This document shows, one piece after another, positions 34,925-43,974 of a DNA stretch of 64,000 nucleotides (position 1 is the first letter of the stretch; every line of letters starts with the position of its first letter). The position numbers and the translations under genes are program-made. The DNA comes from Rossellomorea vietnamensis. GTDB taxonomy: Bacteria > Bacillota > Bacilli > Bacillales > Bacillaceae_B. Location of the stretch: positions 10,027 to 74,026 of the forward strand of contig NZ_VTEH01000001.1 in NCBI RefSeq assembly GCF_008180615.1, given 5' to 3'. The notes under the pieces are model-generated. The model worked only from the letters and a program-made list of their open reading frames with translations, was not told the DNA's origin and did no database searches.

Positions 34925-35800
34925 TTATCCGTTGACAATTGTGCCGCCGTTCACATGAATCATCTGTCCAGAAATATAGGATGCATCCTCGCTGGCAAGG
35001 AAGACATAGCTGCCTGCAAGTTCAGCCGGCTGTCCAGGACGCTTCATTGGAACAGGTACAGCATCTCCGCCGAATCCATCAACTGTCTCTTTTGAAAATG
35101 TTGACGGGATGAGCGGAGTCCATATTGGTCCTGGTGCGACCGCATTTACCCTGATTTTACGGTCAATCAATGACTGTGACAGCGATCTCGTAAATGTGGT
35201 GATCGCACCTTTAGTCGCAGAATAATCTATCAGCTGCGGCATGCCCTGATAAGCTGTAATGGATGAAGTATTGATTATTGAAGCTCCTTCTTTCATATGC
35301 TTTAGAGCTTCTTTCGTCAGATAAAACATAGAGAAGATATTGGTGCTGAATGTTTTTGTCAGCTGGTCTTTCGTAATGTCTTCTATTGAATCCTGCGGGT
35401 GCTGTTCCCCGGCATTGTTCACAAGAATATCTAATTTGCCGAATTCATCAATTGTCTTCTTTACCGCTTGCTGGCAGAATTCTTCGTCACCGACATCCCC
35501 AGGAATAAGCAGACACTTGCCGCCTTCTTTTTCAACATATTCTTTTGTTTCATTTGCATCACTGTCTTCTTCTAAATAAACGATGGCTACATCTGCACCT
35601 TCTTTAGCATAAGCAACAGCGACAGCTCTGCCGATACCGCTGTCACCACCTGTAATCAATGCAGTCTTTCCATTCAGTCTTTTGGATACACCTGCTAGAT
35701 TTCCTGTAAAATCAGGTCTTGGGTCCATTTCAGATTCGATTCCAGGTTGATGGCTTTGTTCTTGTCCAGGTACTGATTCAGGTCTTTTTTTGTCTGTCAT
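34925..35800 (-). CDS. SDR-family oxidoreductase (YhdF/YhxC-like)
   Basis: A 291-residue protein of the extended stress SDR group: an N-terminal extension (DPRPDFTGNLAGVSKRLNGK), TGGDSGIGRAVAVAYA (NAD(P)-binding TGxxxGIG), NNAGEQHPQ, the catalytic Ser of NTSSITA with YSATKGA (Tyr-x3-Lys), and a GP-W TPLIPS tail. The substrate is unknown. GGAGGG before the ATG, and a candidate sigma-B promoter upstream fits the stress-induced homologues in B. subtilis. Confidence 0.9.
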   Translation of the reverse strand: MTDKKRPESVPGQEQSHQPGIESEMDPRPDFTGNLAGVSKRLNGKTALITGGDSGIGRAVAVAYAKEGADVAIVYLEEDSDANETKEYVEKEGGKCLLIPGDVGDEEFCQQAVKKTIDEFGKLDILVNNAGEQHPQDSIEDITKDQLTKTFSTNIFSMFYLTKEALKHMKEGASIINTSSITAYQGMPQLIDYSATKGAITTFTRSLSQSLIDRKIRVNAVAPGPIWTPLIPSTFSKETVDGFGGDAVPVPMKRPGQPAELAGSYVFLASEDASYISGQMIHVNGGTIVNG

Positions 35801-35836
35801 AATGTTATCCCTCCATAATTTTTGTATATGCTAACC

Positions 35837-35861
35837 TTTCCCTTTCACTTTTAAGGTAAAC
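35837..35861 (-). promoter_or_regulatory. Candidate sigma-B promoter for the SDR gene
   Basis: Minus strand GTTTAC (35856-35861), 13 bases, GGGAAA (35837-35842), with the gene start about 37 bases downstream. Confidence 0.5.
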
Positions 35862-35936
35862 CTCATTTCACTACCCATATTTTGGACGGGATTGAAATTC
35901 CTTGAAGAGGGCACTATATTAAAAAGGAGGATTTTG

Positions 35937-36329
35937 ATGAATGAATTTATAGAAAGAATTAAAACCTTTTCTAAACACCTGACTCATGATATTGAAGAAA
36001 TGATTCATGATCATTCAAGTGAAAAAATACCATTTACTGATATGCCTGCCATAATTATAGAACATCCAAAAACAAAGCATACCTGCCAAAAACTCCTGGA
36101 GAATGTCTTCCATACATATGAACTCAATTTATTTCCTTACTTCCTTCAATTGGAAACAAAAGGGGAAAGAAGTGAGTTTATTTTGCAACTGACAATATCC
36201 TCACAAGAAAAGACGATTTACTCTTATAGATCCTATGAAGAGTCCGCGGCAAGACGAAAGCCTGTTTCTATTCCTGCACCTTTATGGGAAGAGTTAAAAG
36301 TCCCTTTCACCTCAGGAGTAGTTCATTAA
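35937..36329 (+). CDS. Small soluble protein of unknown function
   Basis: A 130-residue protein, helical N-terminus (IERIKTFSKHLTHDIEEMIHD) then strands, with a basic tail. Start at 35937 from AAAGGAGG; the open frame begins 15 codons earlier without support. It is divergent from the SDR gene. No family recognised. Confidence 0.6.
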   Translation: MNEFIERIKTFSKHLTHDIEEMIHDHSSEKIPFTDMPAIIIEHPKTKHTCQKLLENVFHTYELNLFPYFLQLETKGERSEFILQLTISSQEKTIYSYRSYEESAARRKPVSIPAPLWEELKVPFTSGVVH

Positions 36330-36377
36330 GCAGCTGCCTTTTATTGCATAAACAGTTATTACAAGAGGATGCAAAAC

Positions 36378-36410
36378 AAAAAACGCTTGGCTGTCCAAGC
36401 GTTTTTCTTC
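36378..36410 (+). terminator. Intrinsic terminator
   Basis: AAAAAACGCTTGG / CCAAGCGTTTTT stem after the 130-residue gene. Confidence 0.8.
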
Positions 36411-36835
36411 TGGTATCTTTTCCTGCCAGTATCACTTAATTGATTTATCCCTCTTAGGACTTTCCCCTACGCAAAAAAGTTTCTTTTCAATCCTCGTTTA
36501 AATTGTCTTCATTTTCCCATATATTACTTCTTCTAATTTTCATGAATGGACTTAAAAAAACCACTCTGCCTCTTCTCTTCCCTAGGTACATTCTGCTTTT
36601 CTGAGTAGAAGTGCAGAGCATTCCTTTATCCTTTATCGATACAGTCTTGGTAAGTCAGAATTTCGGATATTCATCTCATAGCAACATAGTTTGCGGGATG
36701 AGCATTCAAAAAGGTTGTGTTTTCCCTCCCCATTAACACCTATTCCTTATCTAGTTCCGGCACCTAATTCTTCTTGATCTTAGGAGGTAAACCATTGGAT
36801 CTCCTTAAAGCAGCATTTCAAAAAAGCCTTTTTTC
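36411..36835. other. Gene-free stretch with a possible R2 remnant
   Basis: No open frame of note. Around 36640-36720 GTCAGAATTTCGG and CATAGCAACATAGTTTGCGGG resemble the right half of an R2 element. Otherwise A/T-rich with no recognised signal. Confidence 0.4.
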
Positions 36836-37363
36836 TTATTCCTTCAGCACACTTAAAGGGATATCAAATATCATCCAGAGCGTCATGATGATCGGTACCG
36901 TCAGAACCCAGGCTGTCAATGGTCTCTTATAATGAATAATCAACATAATAAACATCATTAAATTGAAAGCAATATCCCAGCCATAGTTCCAGCCTCTATG
37001 ATAAGTTAAGCCGCCAAAATGGTTAGTGACAAATTCATTGGCCCCATAAATCGCTGTCCACAACAGCACCCTGAGGAATTGACTGTACAGCCCTTCCGGC
37101 AGCCTGCCAATAAAAATAGCTATCGTGACGGTGTATTGTATGGCCATTTTCAATAAAGCAATATACGTATGATTCAAGTTAAAAAAACGACCTACAGCAT
37201 CCATGGGATGAAACATCCACAGAGAATGATTAAAAAGGAGGAACTGCGCCAACAAGTCACCTATGATTAAATAAAGTAAAGTGGGGTAATATTTCTCAAA
37301 CTCCGACCATTCTCCAAATTTTATTCCTGCCAGAATGTATAAAAGTAAGATAACTATACTCAT
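36836..37363 (-). CDS. CBO0543-family membrane protein
   Basis: A 175-residue polytopic protein with five to six helices and a GGLTYHRGWNYGWDIAFN segment conserved in the CBO0543 family of Bacillus and Clostridium. Start at 37363 with GGAAGG upstream; the open frame extends 24 codons further without support. The function is unknown. Confidence 0.75.
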   Translation of the reverse strand: MSIVILLLYILAGIKFGEWSEFEKYYPTLLYLIIGDLLAQFLLFNHSLWMFHPMDAVGRFFNLNHTYIALLKMAIQYTVTIAIFIGRLPEGLYSQFLRVLLWTAIYGANEFVTNHFGGLTYHRGWNYGWDIAFNLMMFIMLIIHYKRPLTAWVLTVPIIMTLWMIFDIPLSVLKE

Positions 37364-37432
37364 TACAAAACCTTCCAAATTTATATTTCCTTTAGTTTCA
37401 ATCAAAACCACTCTTTTTATGTGCCCTAGCTG

Positions 37433-37932
37433 CAAAAGCGGAAGCGCCTCGATCAGCCCCGACAGGCAAATGTTCTCAAGAGAAAAAAGGCGGTCTTTCC
37501 TTTTATTCTCTTGAGGTTATTTGATTCCGAGGGGTTAGGCGCTGAAGCTGGATGTACCAAAAGCGGAAGCGCCTCGATCAACCCCGAAAGGCAAATGTTC
37601 TCAAGAGAAAAAAAGGCGGTCTTTCCTTTTATTCTCTTGAGGTTATTTGACCCCGAGGGGTTAGGCGCTGAAGCTGGATGTACCAAAAGCGGAAGCGCCT
37701 CGATCAGCCCCGAAAGGCAAATGTTCTCAAGAGAAAAAAAGGCGGTCTTTCCTTTTATTCTCTTGAGGTTATTTGACCCCGAGGGGTTAGGCGCTGAAGC
37801 TGGATGTACCAAAAGCGGATGCGCCTCGATTAACCCCGACAGGCAAATGTTCTCAAGAGAAAAAAAGGCGGTCTTTCCTTTTATTCTCTTGAGGTTATTT
37901 GACCCCGAGGGGTTAGGCGCTGAAGCTGGATG
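37433..37932. repeat. R1 hairpin repeat, tandem array of four
   Basis: Units start at 37433, 37558, 37684 and 37810 (period 125-126 bp) and end GAAGCTGGATG near 37932. In these units the inner stem is CTCAAGAGA / TCTCTTGAG instead of CTCAGAG / CTCTGAG, a compensated change. Long open frames in several phases come from the period being a multiple of three. Confidence 0.85.
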
Positions 37933-37987
37933 AGGATAACATAGTTAAACATTATTCATAAAGGGTGATTTAACAAATAAATTCCAG

Positions 37988-38024
37988 ACAAAAAAAGAGA
38001 ACGAAACTGTAAGCAGTTTCGTCC
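37988..38024 (-). terminator. Intrinsic terminator
   Basis: ACGAAACTG / CAGTTTCGT stem and a T run on the minus strand, 16 bases after the DAO-family stop. Confidence 0.75.
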
Positions 38025-38040
38025 TCCCAACGATTTATTG

Positions 38041-39159
38041 TTAATCACCCATTGCTCCCTGAACAGGATAATCACATAAGTCCAATTCCGTCTCGATCCC
38101 CAATGCCAACCTAGCCAGTTCTGCCCCAAGGTAGGGGCCGCTGGTCAATCCCGAAGCCCCAAGCCCATTGGCTGTAAGTGCGCCTTCTATACCAGGGATT
38201 CTTCCAATAATAGGAAGGAATCCTGGGGTATACGGCCTGAAACCAACCCTTATTTCAATTATTTCGCCGTTGGATATACCTGGAGCAAACTTCATCGTCT
38301 TATCCAATATTTCATAAATTCCGCCAGCAGTTGGACGAACATCATAGCCAGTATTATCTTCATGGGTGGCACCCGCAACTATTCTGCCATCCTCAAAACT
38401 GAGCAGGTATTGGTTGTTGGGCGGCATGACAACAGGCCAATCTCCGGTCTGAAATTCTTTTATATGCATATGCAGTATCTGAGCTTTTTGAAAAGTTACT
38501 TGAAATGTGAGCCCTAAAGGTTTCAGAAGATCGGAACCCCATGCCCCTCCAGTCAGGACTACTTCATCTGCCAGGTATCGTTCTCCCTCCACAGCGGCAC
38601 CATAAACTCTTTCCCCTTCAAAGAGCAGCGAAGCATGTCCCTGTACGAACCGTGCACCATGCTTTTTCGCCCCATTTAACAAGGCATTTCTGAGTGCCCT
38701 GCCATTGACTCGAGCACCGCCGCTTATGTAGACGGAACCGTATTCTTCCGATAAGAGAGGCAGCAGCTTTTGAGTATCCTCCTTGGACAAGATATGGATC
38801 TCCCCGATTTCAGGAGCTTCTTCCCGCCTTTTTTCTGCGCGTTCAGCCATCTTCTCTAATTTTCCCCTATCATAATGCAGGCTGATAGCTCCGACCTGCT
38901 TATAGCCGGTTTCTGTCTCGCCATCCTCTTCAAGCTGTCTAATAAGCGAAGGGTAATAACGGGCTCCACCTTTCACAAGCCTGTACCACGCTTTATTTCT
39001 CCGTTGTGATAACCATGGACAAACAATGCCTGCTGCAGCATCTGTAGCCTGTCCTTGTTGAGGCCTGTCGACAATAAGCACCTCCGCTCCTTGTTTAGCC
39101 AGATGATAGGCTGTGGACGCACCAAGTACTCCTCCGCCAATGATAATGACCTTCTTCAT
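38041..39159 (-). CDS. FAD-dependent oxidoreductase (DAO family, glycine oxidase-like)
   Basis: A 372-residue flavoprotein. KKVIIIGGGVLGASTAYHLAKQG (GGGVLG) and VLIVD bind FAD, and a C-terminal GFRPYTPGFLPIIGRIPG ... ANGLGASGLTSGPYLG block matches ThiO/DadA-type amine oxidases. Probable amino-acid or amine oxidation, substrate unknown. Start at 39159 with GAGTGGTG upstream. Monocistronic, with a terminator after it. Confidence 0.82.
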   Translation of the reverse strand: MKKVIIIGGGVLGASTAYHLAKQGAEVLIVDRPQQGQATDAAAGIVCPWLSQRRNKAWYRLVKGGARYYPSLIRQLEEDGETETGYKQVGAISLHYDRGKLEKMAERAEKRREEAPEIGEIHILSKEDTQKLLPLLSEEYGSVYISGGARVNGRALRNALLNGAKKHGARFVQGHASLLFEGERVYGAAVEGERYLADEVVLTGGAWGSDLLKPLGLTFQVTFQKAQILHMHIKEFQTGDWPVVMPPNNQYLLSFEDGRIVAGATHEDNTGYDVRPTAGGIYEILDKTMKFAPGISNGEIIEIRVGFRPYTPGFLPIIGRIPGIEGALTANGLGASGLTSGPYLGAELARLALGIETELDLCDYPVQGAMGD

Positions 39160-39393
39160 TTGAACACCACTCTTCACATTCTCTATTCATCGATTGTACT
39201 AAAGGCAGCCAAGATTCTCAACGTTTTAAAAAACCACTTGCGTGGATAATCAGTGAAGAGGATCAGCCCTTTAAGTTTCAGAATAGAATAGCTGCAAAAT
39301 ATCCCTTTCTGCACAAGCGAGGCACCTCATTAGTTTCAGTTATTACCATGAGAATCTTGCTGTAACAAGAACAAGAAGTACAGCACAGTATTG

Positions 39394-39431
39394 AAAAAGC
39401 CCGGAACAAGTTTTCAACCTGTCCCGGACTT
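39394..39431 (-). terminator. Intrinsic terminator
   Basis: GTCCGGGACAGG / CTTGTTCCGGGC stem and a T run on the minus strand after the RsbR-like gene. Confidence 0.75.
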
Positions 39432-39440
39432 CCATTATAT

Positions 39441-40292
39441 TTATTTTGCGGATAGAGAACCCACATGTTTGGCAATTGAGTTGGAAAGAGTGGACTCAAT
39501 TGAGATTCTATCCAAAGGTATACCGAGTTGAACAGCTGTCACAGCAATTTCCGGGCGAATACCAGAGAGTGTTGTTTTGACACCAATTAAATTCAAAGCA
39601 TCAATCAACTGAAAAATTTCATGTGCAACCATCGTATCTATAATGACAACACCTGAAAGATCTATGAATAGTTGATCGACTTCTTTAGCGGTACATTGTT
39701 CAAGGGTATTTTCCAATATCACTTTAGCCCTTGCTGTATCAATATCTCCCACAAGCGGAAGCAAAGCCGTATCAGAACTGATTGAAATGATAGGTGAACT
39801 CAGCTCGTTAATCATTTCCTGCTGTGCTCTTAATTGTTTCAAGGAAGCATTGTGTGTTCCTTCGACAAACTGAAGCACAACGTAATCAAAAACATCCTGA
39901 ATCAAATCTTTCCAATTATCAATTCTTTGCTGTTCAATTTTTTGATCATTTTCTTTTGCAAATCGATTGATATAAGAAAAGTATTGATCTCTCACTCTTA
40001 AAAATTCCCTGATTACATAATGAATCGGTGTTTCTATGTGCCCGCTATCATTCGCTATTCTGTGGATCCATTTGTTAAACTCATCAAAAAACGCATCTCT
40101 TTCTTCTAAAAAGATGTTTGCCATATGTAAGTAGAATTCATAGTTTTGCTGTTTCAATTTTCTAATAGAGTCCTGGTCTGTGGTCACATATATACCGGAG
40201 GAATTTTTTTTATTAATGGTTTGATACCATTCCTCACTCATTTCTTTTGTATGGTTCAGAAAAAACTTATGTAATTCCTTATTCAGATGCAT
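39441..40292 (-). CDS. RsbR-like stressosome protein
   Basis: A 283-residue protein. Residues 1-145 form a helical non-heme-globin-like sensor region (EEWYQTINKKNSSGIY, FLEERDAFFDEFNKWI), and 165-275 are the STAS domain: LSSPIISISSDTALLPLVGDIDT, FIDLSGVVIIDTMVAHEIF, SGIRPEIAVTAVQLG. Thr220 in VIIDT lies at the position phosphorylated in B. subtilis RsbR (by RsbT). RsbR proteins tune sigma-B release. Here it is alone, without rsbST neighbours. AGGGAG before the ATG. Confidence 0.85.
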   Translation of the reverse strand: MHLNKELHKFFLNHTKEMSEEWYQTINKKNSSGIYVTTDQDSIRKLKQQNYEFYLHMANIFLEERDAFFDEFNKWIHRIANDSGHIETPIHYVIREFLRVRDQYFSYINRFAKENDQKIEQQRIDNWKDLIQDVFDYVVLQFVEGTHNASLKQLRAQQEMINELSSPIISISSDTALLPLVGDIDTARAKVILENTLEQCTAKEVDQLFIDLSGVVIIDTMVAHEIFQLIDALNLIGVKTTLSGIRPEIAVTAVQLGIPLDRISIESTLSNSIAKHVGSLSAK

Positions 40293-40412
40293 TCACCCTT
40301 ACTCCCTTCTGAAGCGTTTATCCTATAATATTAACCTAAGACCCATAAAAAAGATACAAATAATGCTTTCGCACCCCCGTTTAAAGGCATTTTAAGAAAC
40401 GAAACAAAAGAA

Positions 40413-41747
40413 TCAATTCGTAGATTTCGCTTCTAAATAATGTACAGTTCTGCTTTGTTTATACATGGATAGCAGCAAGGTCAATAAAGGAAGAATCCAT
40501 AAAAAGACTGCATATGGAAGATAAGACAGGATCGGCACCCCTAAAATTGTGCTGCACATGATGGCCAGCACACTCCAAGGAATCATGCCTGGAAACAGCA
40601 TAGTTGAATCTCCCATGGTTCTCGCCAATTCGGATTTATCATACTTTTCGTTCCAGTGGTGCAAGAAAGAGCGGCCTGTTAAAATGATTGGCAGTGTCTG
40701 ATTCGCAGAAATCATTGAAATAATAAATGTCGCTATGATCGTTTTAATCGAATCGTTGAATAGTCCTTTGGAATTTCTCAGCCAGCGGTCAAGCAGAGGC
40801 TGAATAATCCGATATCCTTCTATGATTCCATTATAGGCACCCGCCAGCGCTAAGAATAGAAGCAGGAATAGCATACTTGAAAGGCCGCCTCCGATCCCTT
40901 CCACTCCATACCACAAGGCTTCAAGAATGAAGAAAATCCCCGCACCTTCCGCCAAACCTATGAGACAGGCAGACAAAACACTGCAGATGAATGCATACAG
41001 AATACGAACGCGAAGTACAACAAAAGCAACCAATATAAAGGGAGGCAGAAATTTAATAATAGAAAGGGTTTCCCGCTCGAAGGCTTCATTCGAAAAAACA
41101 GTTGTTCCATAGTGCCTTCCAGAGTCCATGAACATAAAAAAAATCAGGCACACACATATGGCAGTTATAGTGGTAGGAAGGAGCTTCTTAAACTGCTTCC
41201 CTGTCCTGACTTCCACTGTGTGTGATAAAAGCTGGTGTGAACTGGAGAAAGGAGAAGTCCTGTCCCCTACAAACGCTCCGGAAACCAATGCCCCTGCAGT
41301 TATGGCAGATGAAAGGTCAAGGGCAAGAGCACTGCTCATTAAAGGTATGCCGACAGCACTCAACGTTCCTACTGAAGTTCCGAGAATCATAGAAAAAACC
41401 AGACAAATTATAAAAGAAAGAACATAAAAGTGATCGGGAGTGACTAAAAACAACGCTATGGAAACAAGCTGTTGAATCACTCCGGAAATATACCAGGATG
41501 GAAGGAGAAAGCTGACCAGCAGCAAGATATAGATGACGCCTCTTGTCTTCTTTACTCCAGTCCACGATATTGTAAGCACTTCTTTTAAACGTGCCCCTTT
41601 TAAAAGAACCATTATTGTAAGAATAGAATAACCAGGCAAAAAACCAAAGAAAAGAGGGAATTCCAGACTGACTGAAACCAGAACCCCTGATAATGTAACT
41701 GCGATGATAGCGAGGACTTGCCTTATAGTAAAGTTCCAAGATTTCAT
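40413..41747 (-). CDS. Na+/H+ antiporter, NhaC family
   Basis: A 444-residue protein with about 11 membrane helices of the NhaC superfamily. Landmarks are GTSVGTLSAVGIPLMSSA, AGALVSGAFVGDRTSPFSSS and SANQTLPIILTGRSFLH. Members exchange Na+ (or malate/lactate in MleN) for H+. The position alone cannot tell between these. AGGAG lies before the ATG. Monocistronic. Confidence 0.85.
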   Translation of the reverse strand: MKSWNFTIRQVLAIIAVTLSGVLVSVSLEFPLFFGFLPGYSILTIMVLLKGARLKEVLTISWTGVKKTRGVIYILLLVSFLLPSWYISGVIQQLVSIALFLVTPDHFYVLSFIICLVFSMILGTSVGTLSAVGIPLMSSALALDLSSAITAGALVSGAFVGDRTSPFSSSHQLLSHTVEVRTGKQFKKLLPTTITAICVCLIFFMFMDSGRHYGTTVFSNEAFERETLSIIKFLPPFILVAFVVLRVRILYAFICSVLSACLIGLAEGAGIFFILEALWYGVEGIGGGLSSMLFLLLFLALAGAYNGIIEGYRIIQPLLDRWLRNSKGLFNDSIKTIIATFIISMISANQTLPIILTGRSFLHHWNEKYDKSELARTMGDSTMLFPGMIPWSVLAIMCSTILGVPILSYLPYAVFLWILPLLTLLLSMYKQSRTVHYLEAKSTN

Positions 41748-41899
41748 GATTATCCACTCCTAACCTTCTAACCAAAAGTTTACTATAAATCGGATTTCTT
41801 AGGTGAATTATTTATAGAGATTCCTTTTCATTTATGGAGAATCAACTCAATCCAAAGGTGTATGGCTGCACAGGTTTAGAAAAAGGACTTATATAAATA

Positions 41900-42079
41900 G
41901 AATGTTTTGGTCTATATTATTGCTTTCGGAGTAATCCCATTAGTCGAAACCCAGATACAAAGGGTCTTCCTCTCCAATTGGTAGAGCAGCTCTTTTTTCT
42001 CTTGATTAGCAGGTTTTTTTGGTCTATTATGGCGCTGCCTTTCATAACATAGAACAGCCAAAATTTCCGAAAGAGCTTT
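41900..42079. repeat. R2 (MITE-like) element, diverged
   Basis: Left AATGTTTTGGTCTATATTATTGC, right ATAGAACAGCCAAAATTTCCG plus AAAGAGC; interior AGAGCAGCTCTTTTTTCTC. The ends are only partly inverted repeats. Confidence 0.55.
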
Positions 42080-42106
42080 AAAAAAGAAACCCGGGGAAAC
42101 AGGAAA

Positions 42107-42132
42107 ACGACCAGGGATTTCCCTCTGGTCGT
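42107..42132 (-). terminator. Intrinsic terminator
   Basis: ACGACCAG / CTGGTCGT stem with TTTTCC on the minus strand, downstream of the acidic-protein gene. Confidence 0.6.
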
Positions 42133-42223
42133 ATTTCAATGTCTCATATATCTTTTTTTTCGTTGATAGACTTGTGCTTATTGCTGAAATGGACCTACGC
42201 GAAAAGATAAAGGACCTGCCTCA

Positions 42224-42943
42224 TCATTCAAAGTCGAATTCCTTCAGCTTATCGCTGTGGCTGGCGATCATTGCAATGATGGTATTGGCTTCTTCCTTAC
42301 TGAAAATGAAATGAGATTCATCTTTTATCAGTTGATCATCAGCTGTTACAATTCTATTCAGCCTTCTTAATACACCATCACCTGTTTCATTTAGAATACC
42401 AAACTGATAGGTGACTTCCACTTCATCTCCGTGTATGAAAGCAGTGACCTCGGGAGTTTCCCATTCAACATCGACTTCTTCCAGAATATCTTCTTCTGCC
42501 TGCTCTTCATATTCATAATCATGGTCATCGACGACATAATGCACTGGCCCTTCTTCATCTTCATCATCCACAATATAATCAATATGATCATCATCGTATT
42601 CATCTGTTTCATCGTAAAAATCAATTTCTTCCATATTGAGATAATCATGAAGACTTTCATGGACGGCATCAATAAGGTCCTCAATATCAGGAAGAATGAT
42701 TTTAAGACTTTGTCCATAATCAATATCATAGGATTCCATATAAAATTCTTCGTTATATGGATCAAATAGAAGAGAGCAAAAGTAGTCTCTTTCACCATCT
42801 TCTGTCTCAACATAGAATTCAATCCGCGGATGCTTTGCTCCGCGATCAATATTCATTTGCCCTGCTTTATCATATTTCTCACATATTGATTGAAGATGAT
42901 CCTGAAGCTCACCACTGACTCTGTCGAACCACTCTATATTCAT
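42224..42943 (-). CDS. Acidic protein of unknown function
   Basis: A 239-residue protein. Residues 1-100 and 165-239 look globular and alike in strand pattern, linked by an Asp/Glu/Tyr-rich stretch (about 105-160, with runs such as DETDEYDDDHIDY and DDEDEEGPVHY). No catalytic or metal motif recognised. GGGGTG before the ATG. It lies 18 bases after the YbxH-like gene and is probably cotranscribed. Confidence 0.7.
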   Translation of the reverse strand: MNIEWFDRVSGELQDHLQSICEKYDKAGQMNIDRGAKHPRIEFYVETEDGERDYFCSLLFDPYNEEFYMESYDIDYGQSLKIILPDIEDLIDAVHESLHDYLNMEEIDFYDETDEYDDDHIDYIVDDEDEEGPVHYVVDDHDYEYEEQAEEDILEEVDVEWETPEVTAFIHGDEVEVTYQFGILNETGDGVLRRLNRIVTADDQLIKDESHFIFSKEEANTIIAMIASHSDKLKEFDFE

Positions 42944-42961
42944 TGAAACTTCACCCCTTCT

Positions 42962-43168
42962 TTAAATATCATTGTTCTTACCTTGATGTGTATAACAATA
43001 ATTGTTGACCAGCTCTTCAATTTGATCATGTTGCGGAAACTTCCCGTTGAACTCAAACCGGATTTCTTCCACAAAAGTGCCTTCCTTATACACATGGATG
43101 GCCCCTTTTTGAGCAGTCACACTGAATTCAGTCTCAAACACAAAGCCATTTGCATCAATTGCGCCCAT
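42962..43168 (-). CDS. YbxH-like small protein (DUF5370)
   Basis: A 68-residue protein with MGAIDANGFVFETEFSVTAQKGAIHVY and VEEIRFEFNGKFPQHDQIEELV, matching the pattern of the YbxH/DUF5370 group of small Bacillus proteins. Start at 43168 with AAGGAGACAGG upstream; the frame opens nine codons earlier without support. The function is unknown. Confidence 0.72.
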   Translation of the reverse strand: MGAIDANGFVFETEFSVTAQKGAIHVYKEGTFVEEIRFEFNGKFPQHDQIEELVNNYCYTHQGKNNDI

Positions 43169-43295
43169 ATCCTGTCTCCTTAAATGGTTTCTCAATTTAG
43201 TATGATTAAAAATGTGAAAGAATAATCCCCGTTACGCCGAAATACTGTTTATGATAAAATTTCCATATAAATAAACTTTTTAAGGAGAACGGCCC

Positions 43296-43877
43296 ATGAA
43301 AGAATGTTTTGATTTTTTATTAGAAATTGACAAGTTGAAAAGAGTGATCAGAAGAACTTATATTTCTGATGGAAGCAGAAATGAAAATACGGCCGAACAC
43401 TCCTGGCATGTGGCGATGATGGCCATGACTCTTTGGGAACGGTATGAACATAAAGAAGAGGTTGATTTATTCAAAAGTGTTAAAATGCTGCTGCTTCATG
43501 ATATTGTCGAGGTCGATGCAGGAGACACCTATGCATTCGACGAAGAAGGATATAAGGATAAGATACAGCGTGAAAAGCTTGCTGCCGACAGGCTTTATGG
43601 CTTGCTGCCAGAAGGAATAAAGGACGATTACAGAAAGACGTGGGAAGAATATGAAGAAGCACAGTCACCTGAAGCAACTTTTGCTCACATCATTGACCAT
43701 ATCCAGCCACTGATGCTCAATATCGCAACTTCCGGTGTTTCATGGAAAGAGCACGGAATCCGCTCTCAACAAGTATTGAAACGAAATGAATGGATACAGG
43801 AACTTTCCCCCTCGATCTACCGCCAAATTCAGGCATGGGTAGACACAGGAAAAGAAAATGGCTGGCTGAAGCCGTAA
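43296..43877 (+). CDS. HD-domain hydrolase (YfbR/HDDC2-like)
   Basis: A 193-residue protein with the HD fold: NTAEHSWHVAMMAM (first His), LLLHDIVEVDAGD (His-Asp pair) and a conserved IIDHIQP (second Asp). This arrangement is like 5'-deoxynucleotidase YfbR and HDDC2, which dephosphorylate dNMPs. Family assignment is by motif; the substrate is an inference. AAGGAG precedes the ATG. Monocistronic. Confidence 0.85.
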   Translation: MKECFDFLLEIDKLKRVIRRTYISDGSRNENTAEHSWHVAMMAMTLWERYEHKEEVDLFKSVKMLLLHDIVEVDAGDTYAFDEEGYKDKIQREKLAADRLYGLLPEGIKDDYRKTWEEYEEAQSPEATFAHIIDHIQPLMLNIATSGVSWKEHGIRSQQVLKRNEWIQELSPSIYRQIQAWVDTGKENGWLKP

Positions 43878-43974
43878 AAACGCCTGTACTCCCCCGCTTT
43901 AAAGCAAAAAAGGGATAGTCCCTCTCTATTCTGATAAAAGAGAAAAAATACATCACACAAGGGAGATGCCGGGA

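Noticed and set aside
37511-37933. Plus-strand 140-codon open frame across the R1 array
   Set aside because: It is repeated sequence with the same peptide three times, no ribosome-binding site, and frames in both strands stay open.
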